Source: M55B127 sp034521955 (GTDB lineage Bacteria > Bacillota > Halanaerobiia > Halanaerobiales > M55B127). Taken from it: a stretch of 64,000 nt of DNA. Location of the stretch: contig JAXHLT010000001.1 of the NCBI GenBank assembly GCA_034521955.1, positions 62,001 to 126,000 on the forward strand. Direction: 5' to 3'. Shown piece by piece: positions 1 through 7,568 of this stretch (position 1 is its first letter; each line of letters begins with the position of its first letter). The notes beneath the pieces were generated by a model, which was not told the DNA's origin, searched no databases, and saw only the letters and a list, made by a program, of their open reading frames with translations. The translations under genes and the position numbers were made by a program.

Positions 1-1395
1 GTTTTCAGTTCTATTTTCAATATATTCTTTATCATGTAAATCTTCTTTTATAATCACATGCATTAGACCATTAATTAAAGCAACATCACTACCAGGTTTG
101 TGATTAATTGAAACCTCAGCAAGCGGTGAAAACTCTATTTCTCTTGGATCTGCAACAATAATTTTAGTTCCGTTTTTATATGCTTTTTTTATTTTACTAC
201 CAATAACAGGGTGATTTTCTGTTGGATTAGATCCTGTTATAAAGATTACATCTGAACCTTCAATTTCTTCTATTGAGTTTGTCATTGCTCCAGAACCAAA
301 AGCTTTAACTAATCCCGCTACAGTTGAAGCATGACACAATCTAGCACAGTGATCAACAGAATTAGTTCCAATAACTGCCCTCATAAATTTCTGCATCAAA
401 TAATTTTCTTCATTTGTACACTTTGCTGAACTTAATCCAGCTAATGCATCTGGACCATGTTCCTTTTTGATTTCACTAAATCTTTTAGCTACATAATCTA
501 AGGTTTCATCCCATTCAGCCTCTTGTAATTTACCATTTTTTCTTATTAACGGCTTTTTTAAACGATCAGGATGACTGACAAACTGTAAACCAAATCTACC
601 TTTAACACAGGCTTCACCTGCTGGATTTGGTGTACCCTCTCTATATACAGCACCGACTTCTATAATTTCATTATCCTTTATTCTTAAGTTTAATTGACAA
701 CCAACACCACAGTAAGGACAGGTTGTAACAACTTCACGAAAATCTTTTGCTCTACCCTTATTTTTTGACGGTATATATGTTAAAGCACCAGTTGGACACA
801 TTTCTACACATTGACCACAGAATACACAGGTTGATTTTTCAGTATCAAACCCCTCGTCATATGTTGTACCAACCTTAGTTTGAAAACCTCTTTCAATAAA
901 GTCAATTGCATCAGAACACTGAACTTCTTGGTCAACCCTTGTACATTTCCCACATAATATACACTTGTTGGGATCTAGTTCAATAAATTCGTTATCACTG
1001 TAAAAATCAAAAACTCGATCCTGTTCACTATCATAACTTGATTCATCTAGACCATATTCATAGGCAAGATCTTGCAGCTTACAGTCACCGTCAGCTTCAC
1101 ATGTCATACACTCTATATCATGATCAGATAAAAGTAGATCCAGAATCTCTTTTCTTCTACTTCTAACTTTATCATTATTTGTTTCTATCTTCATACCATC
1201 ATTTACAGTTGTTGTACAGGCTGTAACAAGACCATTATTATCTGTTTCAATCATACACATTCTACAAGCTCCAGTAATAGTTAAATGTGGGTCATAACAC
1301 AATGTCGGAATATCAATATTGTTTTCTCTAGCAACATCTAAAATAGTCTGTCCAGTACTAGCCTGATAATTTTTATCATCTATAGTTATATACAT
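1..1395 (-). CDS. fdhF: Formate dehydrogenase alpha subunit, cysteine type (partial, C-terminus outside window)
   Basis: Translating the minus strand from the ATG at 1395 gives 465 residues before the left edge; the family is usually about 890. Order of parts: a 2Fe-2S domain (GACRMC), a NuoG-like His/Cys cluster region (HDIECMTC), two 4Fe-4S sites (CILCGKC; CVFCGQCVEMCP), then the molybdopterin domain opening with CPYCGVGC. The active-site stretch CARLCHAST places a normal TGT cysteine (residue 354, bases 336-334) where E. coli FdhH has selenocysteine. It should oxidise formate or reduce CO2 in the cytoplasm on a Mo- or W-pterin cofactor. An AGGAGA ribosome site precedes the start. It lies directly downstream of NuoF- and NuoE-like genes, so electrons probably pass to NAD(P)H and possibly ferredoxin. 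Confidence 0.9.
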   Translation of the reverse strand, partial: MYITIDDKNYQASTGQTILDVARENNIDIPTLCYDPHLTITGACRMCMIETDNNGLVTACTTTVNDGMKIETNNDKVRSRRKEILDLLLSDHDIECMTCEADGDCKLQDLAYEYGLDESSYDSEQDRVFDFYSDNEFIELDPNKCILCGKCTRVDQEVQCSDAIDFIERGFQTKVGTTYDEGFDTEKSTCVFCGQCVEMCPTGALTYIPSKNKGRAKDFREVVTTCPYCGVGCQLNLRIKDNEIIEVGAVYREGTPNPAGEACVKGRFGLQFVSHPDRLKKPLIRKNGKLQEAEWDETLDYVAKRFSEIKKEHGPDALAGLSSAKCTNEENYLMQKFMRAVIGTNSVDHCARLCHASTVAGLVKAFGSGAMTNSIEEIEGSDVIFITGSNPTENHPVIGSKIKKAYKNGTKIIVADPREIEFSPLAEVSINHKPGSDVALINGLMHVIIKEDLHDKEYIENRTEN

Positions 1396-1415
1396 ATATA
1401 TTTATTCTCCTTTCC

Positions 1416-3281
1416 TTATGAAATAGCGTCTACCGGGCAGACAGGTACACATGAACCACAAACGGTACAAATATCTGGGTCAATTTCATGCGCTTTTTTA
1501 ACTTCACCAGATATTGCATCAACCGGACAAACACTAGCACATTTTGTACAACCAATACATACTTCTTGATCAATTATATAACTATCCATTAAGTCTTTAC
1601 ACTGTCTTGAGGGACAACTCTTTTCCTCAATATGTAATCTATATTCTTCTTCAAAGTATCTTAAAGTAGTCAAAACTGGGTTAGGTGCAGTTTTACCTAA
1701 TCCACACAAAGATGTTTCTTTAATAGTTTCTGCTAAAGTCTTTAACTTATCTAAGTCTTCAGGCTTTCCTTTTCCTGCCACAATTTTTTCTAATATATCA
1801 AGCATTCTTTTGGTACCTATTCTACAGGGTGAACACTTCCCACAGGATTCTTTTTGTGTAAAACTTAAAAAGAATCTAGATACTTCAACCATACATGTTT
1901 CTTCATCCATTACAACCATTCCACCAGAACCAACCATAGCTCCAGCCTTTTGTAATGAATCATAATCTAAAGGTAGATCAAAGTGTTCTTTAGTTAAACA
2001 ACCCCCAGAAGGTCCACCAATTTGAACTGCCTTAAACTCTTTACCGTCTTTAATTCCTCCACCAATATCAAAAATTATTTCTTTTAATGTAACACCCATT
2101 GGTACTTCAATTAAACCGGTATTTTGTACATCACCGGTTAAGGCAAATGTTTTTGTACCAGTGCTATTTTCTGTTCCAATATCACTGAACCAGTCAGCAC
2201 CCTTTAAAATTATATTTGGTATATTGGCTATTGTTTCCACATTATTAATGTTAGTAGGTTTACCCCATAAACCGGAGTGTGCCGGAAATGGAGGTTTAGG
2301 TCTTGGCATCCCTCTATTACCTTCTATAGAAGCCATAAGAGCGGTCTCTTCACCACATACAAATGCTCCTGCTCCTTCAACTATCTTAATATCAAAATCA
2401 AAGCCACTGTCTAATATGTTTTTACCTAAAAGTCCATTATCTCTTGCATCTTCTATGGCCTTTTTTAATCGTTTTACAGCCAGTGGATACTCTGCTCTTA
2501 CATATATATATCCTTTAGAAGCTCCAGTTGCATATCCTGTAATAATTAAACCTTCCAACACACGGTGTGGGTCACCTTCCATAACACTTCTATCCATAAA
2601 TGCTCCAGGGTCACCTTCATCACCATTTACAATCACATATTTTTGATCTGCTTTTTCTTCTCGGGTGAAATTCCACTTAGTTCCAGTTGGAAAGCCTGCT
2701 CCTCCGCGACCTCTTAGGCCAGAGTCACTAACTACATCACAGACCTCTTTTGGACTTTTATTAAATAGAACATCTGATAATGCTTTATAACCATCCTCAG
2801 CCAAATAATCATCTATATCTTCAGGATCAATATTACCACAGTTCTCTAATGTAACCCTGTTTTGATTAACATAAAAAGGAATCTCGTTTTCTTTAGAAAA
2901 ACTTTCTCCATCAGATGATTTGTATAATAATCTATCTAAAACTTCACCTTTTTTTAAGGTTTTTTCTACAATATCATCTACATCCTTTAACTTAACCTCA
3001 TTGTATAGTAGACCAATAGGTTCAAATTTAATTAATGGACCTCGTTCACAAAAACCATGACATCCACTTTTTTTAGCTGTAACATTATCCTCTTCAAATA
3101 ATTCTACTTTTATAGTACTATTTAAGTTATTTATTTTTTCTTCTAATTTATCAAATATTTCTAAAGAACCGTTTGCTACACATCCAGTACCTGCACAAAC
3201 CAATACCTTTAAACCTTGATCATTTATTTTTTCCTGTGAATTACTTATCGCTGTTTTTAGTTCTTCTTTGGTATTATACAC
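1416..3281 (-). CDS. NuoF/HydB-like NADH-binding subunit of the formate dehydrogenase complex
   Basis: Flavoprotein of about 621 residues. Domains in order: an N-terminal thioredoxin-like 2Fe-2S domain (CAGTGCVANGS, later SGCHGFCERGP), the NuoF FMN/NADH fold (GRGGAGFPTGTKW and GDEGDPGAFMDRS), a 4Fe-4S site (ESCGKCSPCRIGTKRM), and two C-terminal ferredoxin clusters ending in CPVDAIS twice. This layout is that of HydB in bifurcating hydrogenases and of NADH-linked formate dehydrogenases. I chose the GTG at 3281 because AGGGGAGGG (3296-3288) sits just upstream and would lie inside the protein if the ATG at 3305 were used; the gene then overlaps the NuoE-like gene by 8 bases. Between the NuoE-like gene and fdhF, it most likely oxidises or reduces NAD(H) in a soluble formate dehydrogenase; bifurcation with ferredoxin is inference. 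Confidence 0.9.
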   Translation of the reverse strand: MYNTKEELKTAISNSQEKINDQGLKVLVCAGTGCVANGSLEIFDKLEEKINNLNSTIKVELFEEDNVTAKKSGCHGFCERGPLIKFEPIGLLYNEVKLKDVDDIVEKTLKKGEVLDRLLYKSSDGESFSKENEIPFYVNQNRVTLENCGNIDPEDIDDYLAEDGYKALSDVLFNKSPKEVCDVVSDSGLRGRGGAGFPTGTKWNFTREEKADQKYVIVNGDEGDPGAFMDRSVMEGDPHRVLEGLIITGYATGASKGYIYVRAEYPLAVKRLKKAIEDARDNGLLGKNILDSGFDFDIKIVEGAGAFVCGEETALMASIEGNRGMPRPKPPFPAHSGLWGKPTNINNVETIANIPNIILKGADWFSDIGTENSTGTKTFALTGDVQNTGLIEVPMGVTLKEIIFDIGGGIKDGKEFKAVQIGGPSGGCLTKEHFDLPLDYDSLQKAGAMVGSGGMVVMDEETCMVEVSRFFLSFTQKESCGKCSPCRIGTKRMLDILEKIVAGKGKPEDLDKLKTLAETIKETSLCGLGKTAPNPVLTTLRYFEEEYRLHIEEKSCPSRQCKDLMDSYIIDQEVCIGCTKCASVCPVDAISGEVKKAHEIDPDICTVCGSCVPVCPVDAIS

Positions 3282-3753
3282 TCTGTTCCCTCCCCTGATA
3301 ATCATTTATTACATCTCTTATTTTGTCAGGAGTTAACTTTCCATATACTTTTTCATTAATTGTTACAACAGGTGCTAAACCACATGCACCAATACAGGAA
3401 ACTGTCTCTAATGTAAACTTACCATCATCAGTAGTATTATTTTCACCATCTAAACTTAATTCATCTTTTATTACATCAATAATATCCCGTGAATCTCTTA
3501 CATGACAAGCAGTACCATCACAAGCATGAATCACATAATCACCTTTAGGCACTGTTGAAAACTGAGCATAAAAAGTAATAACTCCATATATTTTACTTAA
3601 AGGAATATTTAAACTATCACTTATATATTCCTGTGCTTCAGCTGGTAAATAACCAATAGTTTTTTGTACTTCATTTAATATAGGAATTAAACTACCCTGC
3701 TCATCAGAATACTTATCTATTATAGGTTTTATTTTATTTAAATCAATATCCAT
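3274..3753 (-). CDS. NuoE/HydC-like 2Fe-2S subunit of the formate dehydrogenase complex
   Basis: 159 residues with a helical N-terminus (YSDEQGSLIPILNEVQ) and a thioredoxin-like 2Fe-2S domain. Its four cysteine ligands are visible as CDGTACHVRDS (about residue 86) and SCIGACGLAPV (about 127). This is the usual size of NuoE/HydC. It should carry electrons between the NuoF-like flavoprotein and its partner in a soluble complex. It is the second gene of the operon and its stop overlaps the GTG of the NuoF-like gene. A paralogue with a longer N-terminus (45344-45919) serves the hydrogenase operon. Confidence 0.9.
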   Translation of the reverse strand: MDIDLNKIKPIIDKYSDEQGSLIPILNEVQKTIGYLPAEAQEYISDSLNIPLSKIYGVITFYAQFSTVPKGDYVIHACDGTACHVRDSRDIIDVIKDELSLDGENNTTDDGKFTLETVSCIGACGLAPVVTINEKVYGKLTPDKIRDVINDYQGREQSV

Positions 3754-3788
3754 ATTTTTACCCCTTTTTTTCTTGGTTAGTAAAATAA

Positions 3789-4367
3789 TTAAAATAGTCC
3801 TAATTGACAGTCCATAACTTTAATATCCTCTTTTTTAATCATTTTACCTATTTTTTTTAAATTTATTCCCAATGAATTACCTAACAAATGTGCTTGAGAA
3901 CAACTAAGTTCTCCAGTGTTAAATTCAATTGAATTATAATCTTTTCTTCCTATTATAATATCAGATTCTTTTTCACATTTTACTGCAGATTCTTTTTTAT
4001 CTCCTCCTTCCTTATCTAAGTAAAATATTAAATTAAAATTAATATAATCAATTATACTATTACCCTCAACAATAAGGTAATCAAAGTTTGTAATCCTTTT
4101 GATATTTATTTCTATACCTTTTTTTAGATCATCTTTATTTGATTTTAAAAAATAAACTTTTTTTGCACCTGATTTAATAAACTTAGAAGTATCTGTGTTG
4201 TTCTTTTCAATAATATCTTTTTCATCAATAAGCTCAAAATCATTGTACTTATCATGAATTGTACTTTTTATAACACAAATCTCTCCCTTTAAATTTTCTA
4301 ACATCTTTGTAATTAATGTTGTTTTGCCAGAACTCTTTGATTTACCTGATACTAGCACTCTTTGCAC
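3789..4367 (-). CDS. MobB-like P-loop protein, molybdenum cofactor-related
   Basis: 192 residues starting from a GTG behind GGAGG. The N-terminus carries a P-loop, GKSKSSGKTT (residues 8-17), as in MobB, which helps attach the guanine nucleotide to molybdopterin. The middle (DYLIVEGNS) fits the same GTPase fold. The last 40 residues form a separate small module, starting SCSQAHLLGNSLG and ending in CQLGLF, with the look of a helix-turn-helix. It is the first gene of the formate dehydrogenase operon, which is the main argument for a cofactor role. A perfect terminator-like hairpin lies immediately before its ribosome site. The family call is moderately sure and the C-terminal module unexplained. 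Confidence 0.65.
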   Translation of the reverse strand: MQRVLVSGKSKSSGKTTLITKMLENLKGEICVIKSTIHDKYNDFELIDEKDIIEKNNTDTSKFIKSGAKKVYFLKSNKDDLKKGIEINIKRITNFDYLIVEGNSIIDYINFNLIFYLDKEGGDKKESAVKCEKESDIIIGRKDYNSIEFNTGELSCSQAHLLGNSLGINLKKIGKMIKKEDIKVMDCQLGLF

Positions 4368-4386
4368 TGATTATTACCTCCTGGTA

Positions 4387-4442
4387 TAAAAAAATCCTAC
4401 AATCTAGGTATATTTTTATATTTCTACCTAAATCGCAGGATT
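4387..4442 (-). terminator. Terminator or attenuator hairpin directly upstream of the mobB-like ribosome site
   Basis: On the minus strand, bases 4442-4425 pair with 4410-4393 over 18 consecutive positions when G-U pairs are allowed. Seven T follow at once, then the AGGAGG of the next gene. The opposite strand would show A-C mismatches at the same places, so selection is for the minus-strand RNA. It either ends the transcript of the decayed genes upstream or attenuates the formate dehydrogenase operon. Confidence 0.8.
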
Positions 4443-4474
4443 CCTCTTTAAAACTTTAATTCTATTTAATTTTT

Positions 4475-4518
4475 ATAATCATGTTTATATTTTTATTGTT
4501 GTTATTACACATGATTAT
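4475..4518. repeat. Spaced 9-bp inverted repeat in the leader of the formate dehydrogenase operon
   Basis: ATAATCATG at 4475-4483 is matched by CATGATTAT at 4510-4518. The sequence between is AT-rich. It could be an operator or a loose hairpin; I cannot assign a regulator. Apart from this and the hairpin at 4387-4442, I see nothing recognisable in 4443-4581. Confidence 0.3.
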
Positions 4519-4581
4519 TTAGTTAATTTTTTATGTTTTAATATACTTTTCATACTTTTATACCGTATATTATATTTTTCA

Positions 4582-4674
4582 TTATACTTTTTCAATTTCT
4601 ATTTCTATTACATACTCTTCAGTGTGAAACTCAAACACCATTTTATATTCATCTTCTGTATATGTAAATTGCAA
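4582..4674 (-). CDS. Possible 30-residue small protein
   Basis: A TTG at 4674 lies six bases after GAGGTG (4686-4681) and opens a 30-codon frame rich in Glu, Ile, Tyr and Val, ending TAA at 4582. It begins 18 bases after the stop of the truncated methyltransferase, as if in the same transcript. No domain is recognisable. It may instead be a remnant of the decayed genes around it. Confidence 0.35.
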   Translation of the reverse strand: MQFTYTEDEYKMVFEFHTEEYVIEIEIEKV

Positions 4675-4692
4675 TTTTATCACCTCAAATAA

Positions 4693-5043
4693 TCATTCTT
4701 TTTTGGCTAACACCAAAAATTCCATATCTTTTTTATTGAACTCTTTATTTCTACTAAATTCACCTAATTTACATCCAACTATATATATCTTATTGAATCC
4801 AATTCTATTAAGCCTCCATTTTATTTCACTGGGGGAGTAATATCTTTTTTCATCATTAATGACTTTTTTAACACCATTATCATCTATAATATCTAATTTG
4901 AATGTCTCTCTTTGATTGATTAAATCAAAGTTTTTATTTTCTTCTATAAAATCAACTTCACCTAATGTTTCACTTACAAATGACTCATTTTGATAACTAT
5001 TAGCATAATTTTCATATAGATCTTCATACCATTTAACACCCAT
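4693..5043 (-). pseudogene. Class I SAM-dependent methyltransferase with its central part deleted
   Basis: The 116-residue product reads like both ends of a roughly 250-residue methyltransferase. The N-terminus (WYEDLYENYANSY, LGEVDFIEE) is the usual opening before the SAM-binding strand. The C-terminus (RYYSPSEIKWRLNRIGF, VGCKLGEFSRN, EFLVLAKKE) is the usual ending. The Rossmann core with its glycine-rich SAM motif is absent: residue 37 runs straight into the late part. The reading frame remains open, so this is an in-frame internal deletion. It cannot bind SAM in the usual way and is probably inactive. It lies just downstream of another internally deleted gene (rsgA). Family assignment is from remembered sequence patterns. 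Confidence 0.65.
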
Positions 5044-5070
5044 ATTTCAATACCTCCTTTGTTGTATTTG

Positions 5071-5767
5071 TTATTGATTGAATAGCCTTACCCATTTTAT
5101 TTTTTCTGCACGATTTGCGTTATATTTTTCTTTCAGTTTTTGGTATTCAACTTCTCTTTGCATTTTAAAATAATTTTCTAATCTATCTTTACTCAAAACA
5201 TTATTTTTAACTGCCTCTTTAACAGCACAACCAGGTTCATGGGTATGTGAACAATCATTAAATTTGCAGTCTTTAGATAAATTTTCTATTTCATTAAACA
5301 CATTACCTAAACTATCTTTATTTACCCAAAGCTGTATTTCTCTCATACCTGGTGTATCAATAATTACACGCCCGAAGGGAATAATAAAAAGTTCGCGATT
5401 AGTAGTTGTATGTTTATTTTTATCATCACCATCTCTTATTTCCTTTATATTTTGTATTTCTTTCTCTAAAAGATAATTAATTATTAAAGACTTACCAACA
5501 CCGGAAGAACCTATTAATACTGCTGTTTTATCTGGCTTTATTACTTCTTTTGCTGTCTTCATTATATCTTTCATATTTAACCCAATCTCCTACAACAGGA
5601 AAATCAGATTTATTTAAATTATGATAATTACTGCCTGATAATGTAGCTAGAATTTCACCGTTAGTAGTATATATTTTGTATAAATCTCTATACTGTCCGA
5701 TAACTCTTCCCAATGAATCAAGATCATCTATATTATTAAATTTATTTAATCCTATATTTTTAAACAT
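5071..5767 (-). pseudogene. rsgA: RsgA-type ribosome-associated GTPase, internally deleted and frame-broken
   Basis: Two overlapping frames represent one gene. The first (5767-5528, 79 residues) is the N-terminal OB-fold part, ending VVGDWVKYE. The second (5574-5071, 167 residues) begins just before the P-loop GSSGVGKS and holds the DTPGMRE switch motif and the zinc-binding C-terminus (CKFNDCSHTHEPGCAV). A complete RsgA is about 300-350 residues. Missing is the stretch that normally lies between, including the NKxD and SAK guanine-specificity motifs that precede the P-loop in this circularly permuted GTPase. The junction also changes reading frame. RsgA helps mature the 30S subunit; a second intact copy probably exists elsewhere in the genome. 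Confidence 0.8.
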
Positions 5768-5794
5768 TTTTAATTTCTCCTTTCAAAATAACAA

Positions 5795-5823
5795 AAACCA
5801 CAGATATAATAAACCTGTGGTTT
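5795..5823 (-). terminator. Terminator-like hairpin upstream of the rsgA remnant
   Basis: AAACCACAG (5795-5803) and CTGTGGTTT (5815-5823) form a 9-bp stem with an 11-base loop. On the minus strand the stem is followed by TTTTTGTTATTTT and then by the rsgA ribosome site (GAAAGGAG). It could end the RNA transcribed from the element at 5854-5977 or attenuate rsgA. Confidence 0.6.
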
Positions 5824-5853
5824 AAAACTCTTCTATTTAATTTTAAAGTAAAC

Positions 5854-5977
5854 AAAAAGGACTACAAACAGAGTTTATTAATCAATAGTTTTAATCCTCA
5901 AACTAAGAGGGTATAGATATCCCCCGGAATTAAAACTTGCCATCTTCAATTTGATGAGATTAAAAAACTGTCCTTTT
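5854..5977 (-). ncRNA. Candidate structured RNA of about 125 nt, family unknown
   Basis: Read on the minus strand, an outer stem joins AAAAGGACAG (5977-5968) to a segment ending GTCCTTTT (62-55 of 58xx), followed by a T-run. Inside are a small CATC/GATG hairpin (about 5957-5940) and a 10-bp stem, 5936-5926 with 5897-5888, that encloses a GGG...CCC hairpin. No riboswitch consensus I know fits. It could be a cis-regulatory leader of the now broken rsgA-methyltransferase genes, an independent small RNA, or a hairpin-ended miniature transposable element. The rest of 5978-6119 is AT-rich with nothing I recognise. Confidence 0.45.
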
Positions 5978-6119
5978 CATAATACATCACTCACTTAAAT
6001 ATTATTTTCACATTTAATATTATAACCAATAGATTAAATAATGTCAATGATTATTCCTAATTTTTTAATAATTATAATAATTTCTTTCTAATTTTTAATC
6101 ATATACTCATAATTTTTAA

Positions 6120-7493
6120 TTATTCTATAACAGATGTACTCCAATTTGATAATCTTAACCAGATTAATCCCAATAAGGATCCACTCAGATGTGAAATAGC
6201 AACTGCCCACCATAGTGCATCTTGGGACATTGCAAATATATTTATAAATAAGTATGCTATTCCTAATCTAAATAACCATAAAGAAAAAGAAGAAATAATC
6301 ATTGGAGGAACTGTTTTTCCAGCCCCTTTGAATACCCCATTAACAACATGCATTGCTCCTAAAAATCCAAAAGTTAATGCAACTATTCTTAAGTATTTAG
6401 TGCCAAAAGTTATAACTTCAGGTGCATCATTAAAGATTCTGATTACAAACTCCGGTTGTAGATAAAGTACTATACCTAATGCTGACATTGTAACAAATAT
6501 AATTACTATACTTACTACAGCTGTTCTTTCAGCCCTGCTTTTTTTATCAGCACCTATGTTTTGTCCAACCATTGTTGTTGCTGCTGCTGCAATTCCAAAA
6601 GCTAATATTGTTGGCAGACTAATTATTCTATTTACTATTCCATATGCTGCTAATGTCATTGTTCCGAAGTTGGCAACTAAACTTGTCATAAGCAGTTGAC
6701 CTACTGATATCATCGACTGTTCAATAGATGAAGGAACTCCTATTGTTATAATCTTTTTAATTATTGAAAAGTCCCATTTTAAATAGGAAAGTTTTAGATG
6801 AACATCATCAATACCCTTCTCAATCAAATACAGTGCATAAACAGCTACTATAGCTCTTGAAATTATAGTTGCTAAAGCTGCACCACCAACTCCCATTTCG
6901 GGGAATATTGATATTCCAAATATTAATAATGGGTCTAATATAATATTTAATACAACAGAGAAAAACATCATAATTGAAGGGGTTTTAGTATCTCCAACTC
7001 CTCTTAAAATAGAGGAAAAAATAAAAAAGACAAACATAAATGGAATACCTGAAAAAATTATTCTTAGATAATTACTTGCAGGACCCACAATTTGAGGTTC
7101 AGCTCCCATTAATATAATGATTCTTTCAGCAAAAATAAATCCAATTATACCAATAATTATTGATAAAGTTACTATAAAAGAAAATAACTGACCTATTATA
7201 TTATTTATCCTTTTGATATTTCCCTTGCCCTTATGTTGAGCAATTAAAGCAGTACCGGCAATTGTCAAACCGGCTGCAATTGAAATCATCATAAATACTA
7301 TGGGAAAACTTATTGAAATAGCTGCAACTGCCTCAGCCCCAACTCTACCTAACCAAAGAGTATCTGCTAAGTTATAGAGAGTCTGCATAAGTTGACTTAT
7401 CATAATTGGCCAAGCCAGCTTTATTAATGACTTAGTAATCGGACCTTCTATAATATAATCATATTTTAAAGAATCTTTTTTTATATGTCTCAT
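6120..7493 (-). CDS. MATE family efflux transporter
   Basis: 457 residues with about twelve membrane segments, the normal size for MATE pumps (NorM/DinF type). The N-terminal signature is clear: GPITKSLIKLAWPIMISQLMQ, then LYNLADTLWLGRVGAEAVAA. The second half repeats the fold after about residue 235 (GVPSSIEQSMISVGQLLM). Such proteins sit in the cytoplasmic membrane and export drugs or metabolites against Na+ or H+. The substrate cannot be told from sequence. It is transcribed alone: a terminator lies upstream at 7541-7557 and unrelated decayed genes lie downstream. A second MATE protein is at 51593-52987. Confidence 0.9.
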   Translation of the reverse strand: MRHIKKDSLKYDYIIEGPITKSLIKLAWPIMISQLMQTLYNLADTLWLGRVGAEAVAAISISFPIVFMMISIAAGLTIAGTALIAQHKGKGNIKRINNIIGQLFSFIVTLSIIIGIIGFIFAERIIILMGAEPQIVGPASNYLRIIFSGIPFMFVFFIFSSILRGVGDTKTPSIMMFFSVVLNIILDPLLIFGISIFPEMGVGGAALATIISRAIVAVYALYLIEKGIDDVHLKLSYLKWDFSIIKKIITIGVPSSIEQSMISVGQLLMTSLVANFGTMTLAAYGIVNRIISLPTILAFGIAAAATTMVGQNIGADKKSRAERTAVVSIVIIFVTMSALGIVLYLQPEFVIRIFNDAPEVITFGTKYLRIVALTFGFLGAMHVVNGVFKGAGKTVPPMIISSFSLWLFRLGIAYLFINIFAMSQDALWWAVAISHLSGSLLGLIWLRLSNWSTSVIE

Positions 7494-7540
7494 TTATTTC
7501 AACTCCGAAATTTTACTTAAACTTAATAAAAAAGTAAAAA

Positions 7541-7557
7541 TCCCGTATAATACGGGA
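7541..7557 (-). terminator. Intrinsic terminator of the repeat membrane protein gene
   Basis: TCCCGTAT and ATACGGGA form a perfect 8-bp stem around a single A. On the minus strand it is followed by TTTTTACTTTTTT. It lies 12 bases after the stop of the 7569-8342 gene. Confidence 0.8.
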
Positions 7558-7568
7558 CTTAAATACTC

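Noticed and set aside
2161..2646. Open frame of 161 codons on the plus strand
   Set aside because: It lies wholly inside the NuoF-like gene on the opposite strand, has no ribosome site or recognisable domain, and is explained by codon bias of the real gene. The same holds for the other plus-strand frames inside minus-strand genes.
4387..4690. Molybdenum-cofactor riboswitch before the MobB-like gene
   Set aside because: The long perfect hairpin with T-run looks like a terminator, and the multi-arm Moco RNA core is not visible upstream.
5854..5977. Known riboswitch (TPP, SAM, guanidine, c-di-GMP, PreQ1, M-box) at this leader
   Set aside because: None of the consensus core sequences that I know could be matched, so only an unclassified RNA is reported.
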